From NCBI GenBank assembly GCA_029218445.1, contig JAQXRI010000019.1:1-46601 (forward strand): a stretch of DNA of 46,601 bases, in the 5' to 3' direction. The DNA is from Prevotellaceae bacterium. Its GTDB lineage: Bacteria; Bacteroidota; Bacteroidia; Bacteroidales; Bacteroidaceae. This document shows, in pieces, positions 1 to 9,522 of the stretch (position 1 is the first letter of the stretch; each line of letters opens with the position of its first letter). Made by a program: the position numbers and the translations under genes. The notes beneath the pieces were generated by a model. It did not search any database. It was not told the DNA's origin and saw only the letters and a program-made list of their open reading frames with translations.

Positions 1-147
1 GATAAAACTATACATGAGGGATTGATAGTTCTTCAGTATAGAGGAGAAAAACTAAGCGATTGTTATCTGGAGTTGCTTCATGCCAATGGCAACAAAGAAA
101 GAATATACCTGCTGGACATTGAAGAATATATAATCCAAATAAAATGA
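1..147 (+). CDS. 3' end of an unidentified protein (partial)
   Basis: Frame 1 is open from the first base to a TGA at 145-147 and gives 48 residues ending in EEYIIQIK. The composition (Leu, Glu, Ile rich, no low-complexity stretch) looks like a real soluble protein C-terminus. It lies on the same strand as the signalling cluster that begins at 261, with a 113-nt gap, so it may belong to that cluster. I do not recognise a family from so short a piece. Confidence 0.55.
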   Translation, partial: DKTIHEGLIVLQYRGEKLSDCYLELLHANGNKERIYLLDIEEYIIQIK

Positions 148-260
148 TTTTTTTATTGTTCAGGTGAAAGATTTGTAATGTTAGAGCATCCATAACAATA
201 ACAGGACACAAAAACCTGTAGCGAATAAATAGCATTATTAACAATTTAAAACTTTGAATT

Positions 261-1139
261 ATGACAAACGAAGACTACCAGCTCGAAGAGCTTGAGAACG
301 CAGCAGTGAACAAGAGTAACAATGCAAAGCGTATAGCAGCTGCAGCAGCACTCCTTGCAACTGGTGGAGCAGCAGGCTACGCTGCCACCACGATTCCATT
401 CGACGATGGAGAGGAACACATGGAGAAACTGTCGGAAGAAGACCTCGAGGGTGTGGTGGATTCTGGCGCCAACCAAGTGCAGACACCCGAAACGAAGCCA
501 CAGCCGGCACAGCCAACCCAGCCTACACACAATGCCAAACCAGTAGAGCCAACGGAAGACCAAGTTGACGTTAATTTTGACAAGTCAATTCATTATGTTG
601 ATGGTGAAAATACTGTTATGACTGCTGAAGAAGGTACTATCAACGGACATAAATTCCAACTTATTGATGTTGATGGTGACATGCGTGCTGATATCCTCGC
701 TTATGATGAGGATGGCAATGGTGTTTACAATGACGATGAGATAATTCAACTCTCTCAGAAGGACCAGATAGCCATGGGTCATGCTACAAGACAGCATGAA
801 GTAGTGGTCATTAACAATGACGAGGTTGATCCAGAGCCAATACAACCGTATCCAGAGCCTTACGACATCCTGGATGAGAAGGATTATGCCGACAACAATA
901 TCCACAATGACTTTGAGGATGAAAAGACCGGCGAGAAATACAGCCACGACTATGCCGAGAACAACGAGAACTACAACAACAACGGCGATGTGGACCACTA
1001 TTCGGCAGGCATGTCTGAATATGCCATGGAAGAAGACGGTAAGGAAGAAAGCGACTACGACTACAACGACGTTGCAGAAAACGACATGGGCAGCGATTCT
1101 TTTGAAGACCTTGGCCCAGACTCTATAGACATCGTATAA
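261..1139 (+). CDS. Membrane-associated acidic protein with EF-hand-like loop
   Basis: This 292-residue protein has no family I recognise. A short charged N-terminus (about residues 1-22) is followed by an Ala/Gly-rich hydrophobic stretch at about 23-45 that could be one membrane segment. A Pro/Gln/Thr-rich linker follows (about 72-95). Residues 136-144 read DVDGDMRAD and residues 149-160 read DEDGNGVYNDDE. The second fits a 12-residue EF-hand loop, with acidic or amide ligands at 1, 3 and 5, Gly at 6 and Glu at 12. The C-terminal third is very rich in Asp, Glu, Asn and Tyr. It stands 18 nt before the FHA gene, so it is probably co-transcribed. Calcium sensing by the cluster is my inference. 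Confidence 0.8.
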   Translation: MTNEDYQLEELENAAVNKSNNAKRIAAAAALLATGGAAGYAATTIPFDDGEEHMEKLSEEDLEGVVDSGANQVQTPETKPQPAQPTQPTHNAKPVEPTEDQVDVNFDKSIHYVDGENTVMTAEEGTINGHKFQLIDVDGDMRADILAYDEDGNGVYNDDEIIQLSQKDQIAMGHATRQHEVVVINNDEVDPEPIQPYPEPYDILDEKDYADNNIHNDFEDEKTGEKYSHDYAENNENYNNNGDVDHYSAGMSEYAMEEDGKEESDYDYNDVAENDMGSDSFEDLGPDSIDIV

Positions 1140-1157
1140 AACACAAAATTAAGTATC

Positions 1158-1844
1158 ATGCAAAAGAAAACTTGTCCAAATGGTCATGTGTATGACCAGA
1201 GTATTTACGGGGATACTTGTCCCTTGTGCCCATCGCAGGCTAACGCAGGAAGCAACACCGCCACTAATATGACCATGGCAGCGCCAAACGAGTCGATGGG
1301 GGCACACACGAGAGTTGTACAACCTTCTTCGCCGCAAATGGGTATGCCAGGCGGAATGCCAAATTTCCAGCCCCAGATGGATCCTACCGGTAGTACAAGG
1401 GTGGCACAAAATGTAAAGCCTCAGGCTCAGGAAACGGCACGTCCACAGGCAGGTAATGTAGGGGCAAGAACCATAATAAGACGCAATCCGGCCATGATGG
1501 GGGCTGCTGTGAAGCCTGGTGATGATGGAAGAAAACTTGTTGGCTTCCTCGTTACCTACAACAGAACTCCAATGGGTAAGGCCTTCAATATCTATGAGGG
1601 ACGCAACTATGTGGGTCGCGACGCTGATTGCGATGTGTCGATTCCTGATGACAACCAAATGAGCGGAAAGCATCTGTTGATACGCTACCTGAGCGGAAAC
1701 AACAAATTCAGCTTTAAGGATGAGATGTCGAGCAACGGTACATACGTCAACAAAGAGCTGCTTGACGAGGGAGAATTGCAGAACTATGACATCATACGTG
1801 TTGGAAGCACTCTCTTCATCTTTATTGCAATACCTCAGATTTAA
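1158..1844 (+). CDS. Zinc-ribbon and FHA domain protein
   Basis: This 228-residue protein has two recognisable ends. The N-terminus carries a CPNGH...CPLC motif, a one-zinc ribbon often seen in front of bacterial FHA domains. A Met/Pro/Gln-rich linker spans about residues 25-110. The C-terminus is an FHA domain, which binds phosphothreonine peptides: GR at 153-154, SGKH at 169-172 and NGTYVN from 193 are the expected binding-loop residues. There is no signal peptide or membrane segment, so it should act in the cytoplasm. The PP2C gene follows within 20 nt and a kinase comes next, so it is probably a reader of phosphorylation made by the neighbouring kinases. Confidence 0.93.
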   Translation: MQKKTCPNGHVYDQSIYGDTCPLCPSQANAGSNTATNMTMAAPNESMGAHTRVVQPSSPQMGMPGGMPNFQPQMDPTGSTRVAQNVKPQAQETARPQAGNVGARTIIRRNPAMMGAAVKPGDDGRKLVGFLVTYNRTPMGKAFNIYEGRNYVGRDADCDVSIPDDNQMSGKHLLIRYLSGNNKFSFKDEMSSNGTYVNKELLDEGELQNYDIIRVGSTLFIFIAIPQI

Positions 1845-1861
1845 TCATACATGTGACCATT

Positions 1862-3073
1862 ATGGACAATTTTCTTATAGCAAAAGCTACTGATGTAGGT
1901 ATAGCACGCCAACTGAACGAAGACTCTATGACAGTCTTTGATTCTCCTAATGGACAGGTACTGGCTGTATGCGACGGAATGGGTGGACAGGCGGCTGGTG
2001 ATGTGGCAAGCCAGCTGACTGTCAACATCATTGAAAACATTCTGACCGACAATACTTTTGAAACGCCGGAAGATGCAATCAAACGTTCCATTATTGCCGC
2101 TAACCAAGGCGTACTTAATCGTGCCGCACAGAATCCTGAACAGGAAGGCATGGGGTCAACTTGTGTTATGCTGATAATAAAGAATGGCAGGGTTCATTGC
2201 GGTTGGGTAGGTGACAGCAGAATATATTATATAGCCAACCATACCATTCGTCAGATTTCCCACGACCAGTCCTTTGTTCAGGAACTTATCGACAGTGGAC
2301 AAATATCGGTAGAGGAAGCTGCCAATCATCCCCAAAAGAACGAGATAACCAATTGCATCGGTTTGCAGGGCATGACTACTCCGCAGACAATAGCGGACCC
2401 AATTACTCCTGAACCAGGAAGCATATTCCTGCTTTGTTCTGATGGACTAAGTAGTTTTGTTGACGAAAGGCATATTGAACGCATCGTAAGCAATTCCGGC
2501 ATGACTCTTCAGCAAAAAGCCGAAAAGCTTATTGCGGCCGCCAACGAGGCTGGTGGTCTTGACAATATTACCGTGGAATTGGTGCAGTTTGGAACATCAG
2601 AGGTGGCTGGTGCAACTTCTGGCACTTTGTTTGAAACTCCAGAAGGTGTAAACAACGCAAAAAAGAAGTCGCGTCGTTTCTTGTATTCAATGATTGGCAT
2701 TATCGTTTTGGCATTGCTATGCTTGATTGGTGTATATGTATATTCACATCAACAAGAGAAAAAGCAGGAAGCAAAAAAGGAAATTAAGACTGGGACAACA
2801 ACGAAACCAAGTGGTGCAAGTACTCGTCAAAAGCCTGCAAAGAATAACAATGCAACGCATAATGAAGCTCCTGAACAACCAAAAGTAGAGAAAACTACAA
2901 ATCCAAAGACTCAAGGCAGAAACTCAGGAAACCGTGTTTCGACTATCGTAAATCGAAACAGGGGGAATGGCAATGTCAATAATGTTGAGAATGCAATTAA
3001 CGGTAATTCCAATAATGGCGACCCAAATCCGCCAAAAGACGTTCCTGAAATACTGAATGAGAAAGACAAATAG
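1862..3073 (+). CDS. PP2C-family Ser/Thr phosphatase with membrane anchor
   Basis: This protein is about 403 residues long. The PP2C metal and catalytic motifs are all present: NED near residue 21, DGMGG at 38-42, GDSR from 117, SDG around D194 and LDN at D234-N235. These residues bind the two Mn/Mg ions that hydrolyse phosphoserine or phosphothreonine. A single membrane helix follows at about 271-293, then a tail rich in Lys, Asn and Pro. I chose the ATG at 1862. A GTG at 1853 is in frame and would add three residues. Both the preceding FHA gene and the following kinase gene are within 20 nt, so it is the likely counterpart of the kinases. Confidence 0.93.
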   Translation: MDNFLIAKATDVGIARQLNEDSMTVFDSPNGQVLAVCDGMGGQAAGDVASQLTVNIIENILTDNTFETPEDAIKRSIIAANQGVLNRAAQNPEQEGMGSTCVMLIIKNGRVHCGWVGDSRIYYIANHTIRQISHDQSFVQELIDSGQISVEEAANHPQKNEITNCIGLQGMTTPQTIADPITPEPGSIFLLCSDGLSSFVDERHIERIVSNSGMTLQQKAEKLIAAANEAGGLDNITVELVQFGTSEVAGATSGTLFETPEGVNNAKKKSRRFLYSMIGIIVLALLCLIGVYVYSHQQEKKQEAKKEIKTGTTTKPSGASTRQKPAKNNNATHNEAPEQPKVEKTTNPKTQGRNSGNRVSTIVNRNRGNGNVNNVENAINGNSNNGDPNPPKDVPEILNEKDK

Positions 3074-3084
3074 TTTATTGAAAC

Positions 3085-4746
3085 ATGAGAACAATTTCAA
3101 TATATCAAGTAGAAGATACTCCTATAGGGTCGGGAGGCATGGGGCAGGTTTTGCGTGGCCAAGACCCACAAGGACGGCAGGTTGCCATTAAGGAGATATT
3201 GCCTGAATTTGCCTCTGACTTTGAAATCCGCACACGTACAGAACGTGAAGTGGAGATACTCGAGATACTGAACAATACCGAAGGCATAGTAAAAGTATAT
3301 GACCGTTTCCCCATCAACAACAATTTCTATATCGTTATGGAACTTGTGGATGGAAACAATGTAGAACAGTATGTCGGCAAATATGGTGCAATGCCATACG
3401 AACGTGCCGTGCGCTTCATGATGAAGATTCTGGAAATAATGCAGTCTGTTCATGAAAAAGATATCGTTCACCGCGACATGAAGCCAAGCAACATCATGAT
3501 AAGGAACGACGAACGCGTCTGCATTCTTGATTTCGGAATAGCCAAGGAAATGGACAGCCTGAACGGCAAGACGGCATTCGGCACAATAATAGGTTCTGAC
3601 GGATATATGAGTCCCGAACAGGCTCAAGGACTGTCAATAGACCATCGTGCTGACATATATGCCTTGGGCTGCGTCTTCTACTACATGCTGACTGGTCACC
3701 ATGCTTACGACACACTGGCAAGCCAATACGAGACAGAGTCGAACATAGTGAACAATCCTTTCCCGAGGCTGACAAAGTACAGTAAGAAACCATTCCCTGC
3801 CAAATTGCAGGAAATTCTTGACCATGCTACCGACAAGAACATGATGAAACGTTATCAGTCGTGTCGTGAATTCCGCAAGGACCTGGAGATACTTTTGCCA
3901 AGCGCCAGCAAATCGCATACCATAATCAGTTCCAACAAGACCGATAACCTATTCATAACTGTTGGACGTGAAGGTTGTGACCTTATCGTGAACGACGATT
4001 TGATGAAGGTGAGTCGTAGTCATCTCGACATTACATACAAGCAGTTTACCGGTGGACGTTACTACGTGATAACTGACCACAGTTCTAATGGCACTATGGT
4101 GAACGGACATCGACTAAACAGGGGAGAGTCGGAAAACATTTTGGCGAATGGACCGGCACCGCAGATATTCTTGGCTTGCGACGAATGCTATCCTTTGGAT
4201 TGGGATGAGGTGAAGAGGCTTATTGCTGTGAAAATTAATGAAACGTCAGGTAAAGATGACGGGCCTACTGGTGACACTCAGTTCAGGAATGATTTTGATT
4301 CATTCAGTAAAGCCAATCATTCATACATTGAAAATGGCAATGGTAATGTATCATTTGTAGATGCCATTAAACTATTCTTCACAAGGGCTTTCGATTTCAA
4401 CGGACGTTCGCGTCGTAAAGAATATTGGTATGTAGTACTGGCATGTAATCTATTGTACCTCCCTTACTACTTTGCCATATTCTCGATGTTCCTGGGTGAT
4501 GGATCTCTGTTTTCAGATTTATCTGTCGTTTACTTTATTTTGTCTTTGGTACTCATCATACCTAATATCTCACTTACCCTGCGCCGTCTGCATGACATAG
4601 GCAAAGATTGGAAGTCCTTGTTGTGGTTGCTGCTGCTGTTTGTGCCTATCGCAAATTTTGTTATCTCAATCTTGTGGATTATTTGGATGGCCACTGACTC
4701 AGAACCTGTAGAAAATAAATGGGGACCCTGTCCCAAGCAAGTTTAA
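3085..4746 (+). CDS. Ser/Thr kinase fused to FHA and DUF805 domains
   Basis: This 553-residue protein has three domains. Residues 1 to about 275 are a Hanks-type kinase: Gly loop GSGGMG at 15-20, ATP-binding K36, catalytic HRDMKPSN at 129-136, then DFG and MSPEQ. An FHA domain lies at about 290-370, with GR at 294-295, SRSH at 310-313 and an SSNGTMVNG loop. The C-terminus (about 425-545) matches DUF805, with FNGRSRRKEYW, several hydrophobic helices, RRLHDIGKDW and a final NKWGP. The kinase and FHA parts should face the cytoplasm and DUF805 should anchor them in the inner membrane. The FHA domain could recruit phosphorylated partners or bind the kinase itself. The starts 11 nt after the PP2C stop and 6 nt before the next kinase suggest one transcript. 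Confidence 0.93.
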   Translation: MRTISIYQVEDTPIGSGGMGQVLRGQDPQGRQVAIKEILPEFASDFEIRTRTEREVEILEILNNTEGIVKVYDRFPINNNFYIVMELVDGNNVEQYVGKYGAMPYERAVRFMMKILEIMQSVHEKDIVHRDMKPSNIMIRNDERVCILDFGIAKEMDSLNGKTAFGTIIGSDGYMSPEQAQGLSIDHRADIYALGCVFYYMLTGHHAYDTLASQYETESNIVNNPFPRLTKYSKKPFPAKLQEILDHATDKNMMKRYQSCREFRKDLEILLPSASKSHTIISSNKTDNLFITVGREGCDLIVNDDLMKVSRSHLDITYKQFTGGRYYVITDHSSNGTMVNGHRLNRGESENILANGPAPQIFLACDECYPLDWDEVKRLIAVKINETSGKDDGPTGDTQFRNDFDSFSKANHSYIENGNGNVSFVDAIKLFFTRAFDFNGRSRRKEYWYVVLACNLLYLPYYFAIFSMFLGDGSLFSDLSVVYFILSLVLIIPNISLTLRRLHDIGKDWKSLLWLLLLFVPIANFVISILWIIWMATDSEPVENKWGPCPKQV

Positions 4747-4752
4747 TAGAAC

Positions 4753-7700
4753 ATGATACCCGTAGATCTTCTCAATTATCAGTTATTGCGTCTCCTTGGA
4801 CGTGGAGGCATGGGCGAGGTATATCTTGCGCGTAACAAGAACATCGAACAGTATGTTGCCGTAAAGGCCTTACATCCGAAGTTTGCCAACAACGCGGTAC
4901 TTCGTGCAAAATTCAAGCAGGAGGCAGTAATGCTTAACTCATTGAATCACCCTAACATCGTGAAGTTCCTCAACTTTGTTGAGAACGAATATGGTGTGTT
5001 CCTGATAATGGAATATGTCGATGGTTGCACCCTCGAAGATTTCATAACCAAGAAGAACGGACTGATAGTTGAGGAGAAGGCCTATCCGATGTTTGAAGAG
5101 ATACTTCATGCTTTCTCTTACGCTCATCAACATGGCATCATCCACCGCGACATCAAACCAAGCAACATTTTCCTCGATAAAGAAGGGCATATAAAGGTAA
5201 TGGATTTTGGTATCGCACAGATTATTTCGGAAGTAAACAGTAGGCAAGGGTCATGGTCGTCTATGGGCACGCCGGCATACATGAGTCCTGAACAAGTGTA
5301 TGGTCAACCGCTTGACATGCGCTCTGACATTTACTCGCTCGGAGTGTTGTTCCATCAGATGCTTACGGGACGAGCTCCGTACGACTCGACAACCATGTCA
5401 GACTTGGAAATTAAGGGACGTGTGGTGAACGAAAATTTGCCAAGGCTGAAGAACTATTATCCATATATTTCAGACGGCTTGCAGCAAGTGGTTGACAAAG
5501 CCACAGCAAAAAGGCCTGAAGATAGATATGCAAATTGTGACGACATGTTTGTGGCCATAAAAAACGTCTTGTGTCCGGATAAAAAGTCAAATCTGCCCAT
5601 TTATATCGCTTCGGCAGTAGCGGCAGTGTGCCTGCTCATTGGCTTCGGTATATGGGACTTTTTCAGAACAAAGGTTGACTATTATAAGGACTATGCCGAG
5701 TATTATGGGGTGGCAAAGGGTATCGGAAGCCTGAGTGGACGTGAAATGTCGCATAGGGAAAGGACTTATAGGGTTGAGTCGTCGAGATGGAAGGTAAGGC
5801 GCATCACGTTGGTAAACTCAAAAGGTAAGCCTGTCAGTCACATTGATTCTGAACACCTTAACAGCCGATTTACAGATGTGTATTATTACTATAGTGACAA
5901 CGGAAAGGTTGATTACAAAAAGGTGTACAATCAATACGGTAAGCTGCTCTATAAAATTGACTATGACGAGAACATGAAAGTGGCAATGTTCAAGCATGAC
6001 GATGAGCATGGCACTGCAAAGCGCCTTGTTTCAAATACGACACAGCTGTATGACGTGAACGAGAGAGACCGCAGCTCAATAACACGTTACCTGCTTACAT
6101 ACGATGATGAAGGCCTTCTACAGAAAATGGAGTATGCCAGCGGCGAAGACAACACTCCTGTAGGTGATGCCGACAACATATATGGACAGGCATATTCCTA
6201 CGACAAAAAAGGACGTGTGACGGAAGTGCGTTTTCTCGGACAAGACGGGAAGGTGCGCGGTAACAAGATAGGACTCGCTGTCAAGCAATTTGAATATGAT
6301 GATGATGACAATTGGACACAGGTGAAATATTTGTCGTCAAAGGGCAATCCTTCACATGATGGCAACAACTGCCAATTGGTGAAAATTGAATATGACAAAT
6401 GGGGAAATAGAATCAGTGAGAGATACTATACGATGGACGGCAAGCCTTCTTATCGCACTGATATTTCTTCATGCGGCTTTAGGTACGAATATGATGACGA
6501 GGGAAACAATACTGTTAAATATCTGATCGACGGTAATGGCAAGACTATAATTGGAAAGCATGGTTATGCCATTCTACGCAAAACTTACGATGACAATGGC
6601 TTTGTTACAAAAGCAGAGTGTTTTGATAAAGATGGAAACAGGACGAATACTACGGAAGCGGAAGGAGAGGTTTCGAGTATCGTGAAATTTGTCGTTAACG
6701 ACAAGGGATTAGTATTAGCTTCGGCCATATATGACACCCAGGAACAGCCTGTTGAAAGCTCGAAGGGTGTACACATGTGGAAGTGTGAGTACGACTCGAT
6801 AGGCAATATTACAAAATTGGATTATTATGACAGAAACATGAAGCCTGCGCGTTATGGTGGTTATAATAGTGGCGTGAAAATAACCTATAACGATCAGTCT
6901 TTATACAGTACAAAAACATATTGTGACAAAGACGGCAACTTGACTTATGACGAGTATGGTGTAGCCAAGATACAATTTACGTATGACAAGACTGGCAATG
7001 TCATAAAGCAGGAACTTCTCGACAAGGATGGGCAAACTCTCGTCAATAGTCGTAATGGATATGCAGTGGAGCAAGTAACATACGACAATATCGGCAATAT
7101 CAAGACTATACATTACTATAATAGCTCAATGAAGCCTTGTGTTTCGTCGTATGGCTATTATGCGAGAGAATTCGTTTACGATGAAAAGACCAATTTCATG
7201 ATAGAAGACAAATTTTATAATGCCAATGGAGGAGTAATAAAGATAAAACGATATACATACGACAATAATGGAAACAATACATCAGAGTGGACTGTGGCAG
7301 CTTCTGGTTCAATCATTGGTGTAGTGATGCACTACGAATATGATAGCAACAATCAAATAACCAAGAACTATAGCACCAATTTGTCAGGCAAAAGAGTTCC
7401 ACAAGAAGGAAAGGCTTATTGTGAAATTCGCTCTAAGTTTGATGAGCGGGGAAATCCTATAGAACTAATGTTCTATGATACAGCAGGAAGACCTTCCTAT
7501 GACGACCAGAAAACTCATAAGCGCATAAGAAAATTTGATGAACGCAATAATGTGATATACGAGAAGAATCTCAGTAAAGATGGAAGGCCTATCGAAGGAA
7601 TTAACGTCAATCCGGAGGCCAAGGTTACTTACGATGATTATGGCAATTTGGTCGGACTAAAATGCTTCGACGGATATGGCAATCCATACACGTGTACAGA

Positions 7701-8112
7701 AGGATACCATAATTTGGAGAGAAAATATAATGAGAATAATCTTCTTGCCAGCGAGTGCTATAAAGATGCTCGTGGGAGGTTGGTAACTCATAAATATTAC
7801 AAATATGCAAAAATAACATATACATACGACTCCAAAAGGAACAAGATAAAAGAAAAAATATTTTCTTCCAGTGGGGCTATGACCAATTATTCAACATATA
7901 AATACAATGAGCAGAATTCGCTTGTCGAAGCGTGCGTATATGACTCATCGGGTAGGCTTGACGATTCTAAAGTTGGTTTTTCCAAATTTAAAATCATCTA
8001 TTTGAAGGATGGCGTCACGCCTGTTAAGAAAACCTATTACCGGAGAGGAACTGCATTCGCATGGCAGCATTTTGACGCCACGACAGGCACATGGGGCAAT
8101 CTTACATTATAA
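4753..8112 (+). CDS. Receptor-like Ser/Thr kinase with large YD-like repeat region
   Basis: This 1119-residue protein starts with a complete Hanks-type kinase: GRGGMGEVY at 16-24, K38, HRDIKPSN at 131-138, DFG at 151-153 and GTPAYMSPEQ. One membrane helix follows at about 281-303. The remaining 815 or so residues should lie outside the cytoplasm. They consist of roughly 15-18 diverged repeats of about 40-50 residues, each with a YD..GN-like turn (YDKKGR, YDKWGN, YDDYGN) followed by a second short DG or SG turn. They resemble YD/RHS repeats in sequence flavour, but I see no RHS core motif and no toxin-like tail. The layout matches a transmembrane receptor kinase whose sensor is a beta-strand-rich repeat array. 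The ligand is unknown. Confidence 0.9.
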   Translation: MIPVDLLNYQLLRLLGRGGMGEVYLARNKNIEQYVAVKALHPKFANNAVLRAKFKQEAVMLNSLNHPNIVKFLNFVENEYGVFLIMEYVDGCTLEDFITKKNGLIVEEKAYPMFEEILHAFSYAHQHGIIHRDIKPSNIFLDKEGHIKVMDFGIAQIISEVNSRQGSWSSMGTPAYMSPEQVYGQPLDMRSDIYSLGVLFHQMLTGRAPYDSTTMSDLEIKGRVVNENLPRLKNYYPYISDGLQQVVDKATAKRPEDRYANCDDMFVAIKNVLCPDKKSNLPIYIASAVAAVCLLIGFGIWDFFRTKVDYYKDYAEYYGVAKGIGSLSGREMSHRERTYRVESSRWKVRRITLVNSKGKPVSHIDSEHLNSRFTDVYYYYSDNGKVDYKKVYNQYGKLLYKIDYDENMKVAMFKHDDEHGTAKRLVSNTTQLYDVNERDRSSITRYLLTYDDEGLLQKMEYASGEDNTPVGDADNIYGQAYSYDKKGRVTEVRFLGQDGKVRGNKIGLAVKQFEYDDDDNWTQVKYLSSKGNPSHDGNNCQLVKIEYDKWGNRISERYYTMDGKPSYRTDISSCGFRYEYDDEGNNTVKYLIDGNGKTIIGKHGYAILRKTYDDNGFVTKAECFDKDGNRTNTTEAEGEVSSIVKFVVNDKGLVLASAIYDTQEQPVESSKGVHMWKCEYDSIGNITKLDYYDRNMKPARYGGYNSGVKITYNDQSLYSTKTYCDKDGNLTYDEYGVAKIQFTYDKTGNVIKQELLDKDGQTLVNSRNGYAVEQVTYDNIGNIKTIHYYNSSMKPCVSSYGYYAREFVYDEKTNFMIEDKFYNANGGVIKIKRYTYDNNGNNTSEWTVAASGSIIGVVMHYEYDSNNQITKNYSTNLSGKRVPQEGKAYCEIRSKFDERGNPIELMFYDTAGRPSYDDQKTHKRIRKFDERNNVIYEKNLSKDGRPIEGINVNPEAKVTYDDYGNLVGLKCFDGYGNPYTCTEGYHNLERKYNENNLLASECYKDARGRLVTHKYYKYAKITYTYDSKRNKIKEKIFSSSGAMTNYSTYKYNEQNSLVEACVYDSSGRLDDSKVGFSKFKIIYLKDGVTPVKKTYYRRGTAFAWQHFDATTGTWGNLTL

Positions 8113-8147
8113 GAAATAATATTAACAAATTAATAAATTATACAATT

Positions 8148-9074
8148 ATGAAAGCATACCGCTTTATCTCAGCACTGATAGGTCTCTGCCTATCTGTAGG
8201 AGCAATGGCTCAGAAAGCATTGACAGAAGACGGAACCAAGGCACAAAAGGCTCTTGTGGAACATCTTAGAGCTAATGGCTTGGCACCAAGTATTGACACA
8301 CGCGACAACAGCGTATGTTTCAAAAGCAATGGAGTACTTTATTGGGTTACTTTTGAAGAAAGTTCACCTGTGTTGTACACAATTCACAGAAAGGGTTTGA
8401 ACATGGAGTCTGACAAGGCTTTCAAACCATCGTGCGCAAGAGCTGCATGCAATGAAGTAAACCGTAAACACAATGTTAAATGTGTTTACAACGATAAACG
8501 TGTAGAGTTTTTACTGCAGACATACGCAAAAAATCCATCAGACTTCCACGGCGGATTCCGTAAAATGCTTGCTTCTTTCAAAGATGTTGATGTAACTTAC
8601 AAAAATTCATATGAAACTGCGTTTGACAAGTGGAAGAAGGACTCTATAGCAACAAACAAACCTATTACACCAAACACACCTGTAGGTAATAGTCCTTTGA
8701 AGGTGACTTATATCGCTTTTGGAAACTTTGACTCGCAAGATAATGTTATTTCTGACTTCGACCAACCTCTGCGCAAAAGTGCTTGTAGATATATTAAAGC
8801 TTCACTCGACGTTTCTTCAACAGAAAAGGGTATATTCAAAATCGGTATGAAACTTATTAATCCCGATGGAAAGGCAATGGTGGCTACTAAGGGGGTCGAT
8901 TATTGTTCAACTTCTAACGTAGAGATAAAGAAAACTGGAAAAGAAATACGTTGCGATTTGAATTCATACGGCTCGGATGACCCCAACTTCTGGAAGGCCG
9001 GTGAATATAAAGTAGAAATCTATGATTTTGAAGTAGGGGCAAAATTGTACTCAACTACGTTTAATATTTTGTAA
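8148..9074 (+). CDS. Secreted protein of unknown function
   Basis: The frame extends back to 8091, but that part overlaps the kinase gene. The ATG at 8148 gives a 308-residue protein with a clean signal peptide (MKAYRFISALIGLCLSVGAMA, followed by QKAL), so I use that start. The mature protein has a globular first part (about 22-180), a Pro/Thr linker near 190-200 and a C-terminal part that looks beta-rich and ends in a strand with YSTTFNIL. No family is recognised. It lies directly after the receptor-like kinase gene and before a lipoprotein gene, so it may be an envelope partner of that kinase. That role is inferred from position only. Confidence 0.8.
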   Translation: MKAYRFISALIGLCLSVGAMAQKALTEDGTKAQKALVEHLRANGLAPSIDTRDNSVCFKSNGVLYWVTFEESSPVLYTIHRKGLNMESDKAFKPSCARAACNEVNRKHNVKCVYNDKRVEFLLQTYAKNPSDFHGGFRKMLASFKDVDVTYKNSYETAFDKWKKDSIATNKPITPNTPVGNSPLKVTYIAFGNFDSQDNVISDFDQPLRKSACRYIKASLDVSSTEKGIFKIGMKLINPDGKAMVATKGVDYCSTSNVEIKKTGKEIRCDLNSYGSDDPNFWKAGEYKVEIYDFEVGAKLYSTTFNIL

Positions 9075-9085
9075 ATTACTATTAT

Positions 9086-9511
9086 ATGAGAACAATGAAT
9101 ATAAAAAACATTTTTCTTTACGCATGTGCCATTGCCCTTTTTATGGGCATGGCCGTGTCGTGCAAGAAAAAGGAACCACAACCTGCCGAATATGCTAAAA
9201 GTATAGCAGAGATAGCGGCACAATACAATAAAAAGTGTCCGAAGGAAGAGGCAAACGGAACAAAACTGGAATCGGTGACGTTCGCTAATAACACCATGAT
9301 ATTCAGGCTTAGTTTGTCTGATCAGGCTATTGTGACAATTAATCTCGACAATACTAGAGACAGCATTATAAACAGCATGTCAGACAAACTGAAAAAGTTC
9401 TTGGTGAAGGGGAAGTGCAACATAGAGTACAAATACATTTCGCCTAACGACTCGTCTTCGATTACGATAGTTCCTAATGAGATTGCTAACTCATTGTCGA
9501 AAAAGAATTAA
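9086..9511 (+). CDS. Small lipoprotein of unknown function
   Basis: This 141-residue protein has a lipoprotein signal ending in MAVSCKKKEP, with the Cys of the lipobox at about residue 27. The mature part is about 115 residues, mixed in composition, with no recognised domain. An alternative ATG at 9095 would shorten the signal by three residues. It lies 11 nt after the secreted protein and 11 nt before the second phosphatase gene, so it is part of the same run. Attachment to the outer or inner membrane is expected from the lipobox. Nothing in the sequence tells its role. Confidence 0.8.
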   Translation: MRTMNIKNIFLYACAIALFMGMAVSCKKKEPQPAEYAKSIAEIAAQYNKKCPKEEANGTKLESVTFANNTMIFRLSLSDQAIVTINLDNTRDSIINSMSDKLKKFLVKGKCNIEYKYISPNDSSSITIVPNEIANSLSKKN

Positions 9512-9522
9512 ACAATAGAAAC

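Noticed and set aside
585..998. Minus-strand ORF opposite the acidic membrane protein
   Set aside because: It is a Val/Ile-rich mirror of the Asp/Asn-rich coding region, with no start signal.
5665..8112. RHS/polymorphic toxin reading of the repeat region
   Set aside because: No RHS core motif and no variable toxin tail; the protein begins with a kinase and ends within the repeats.
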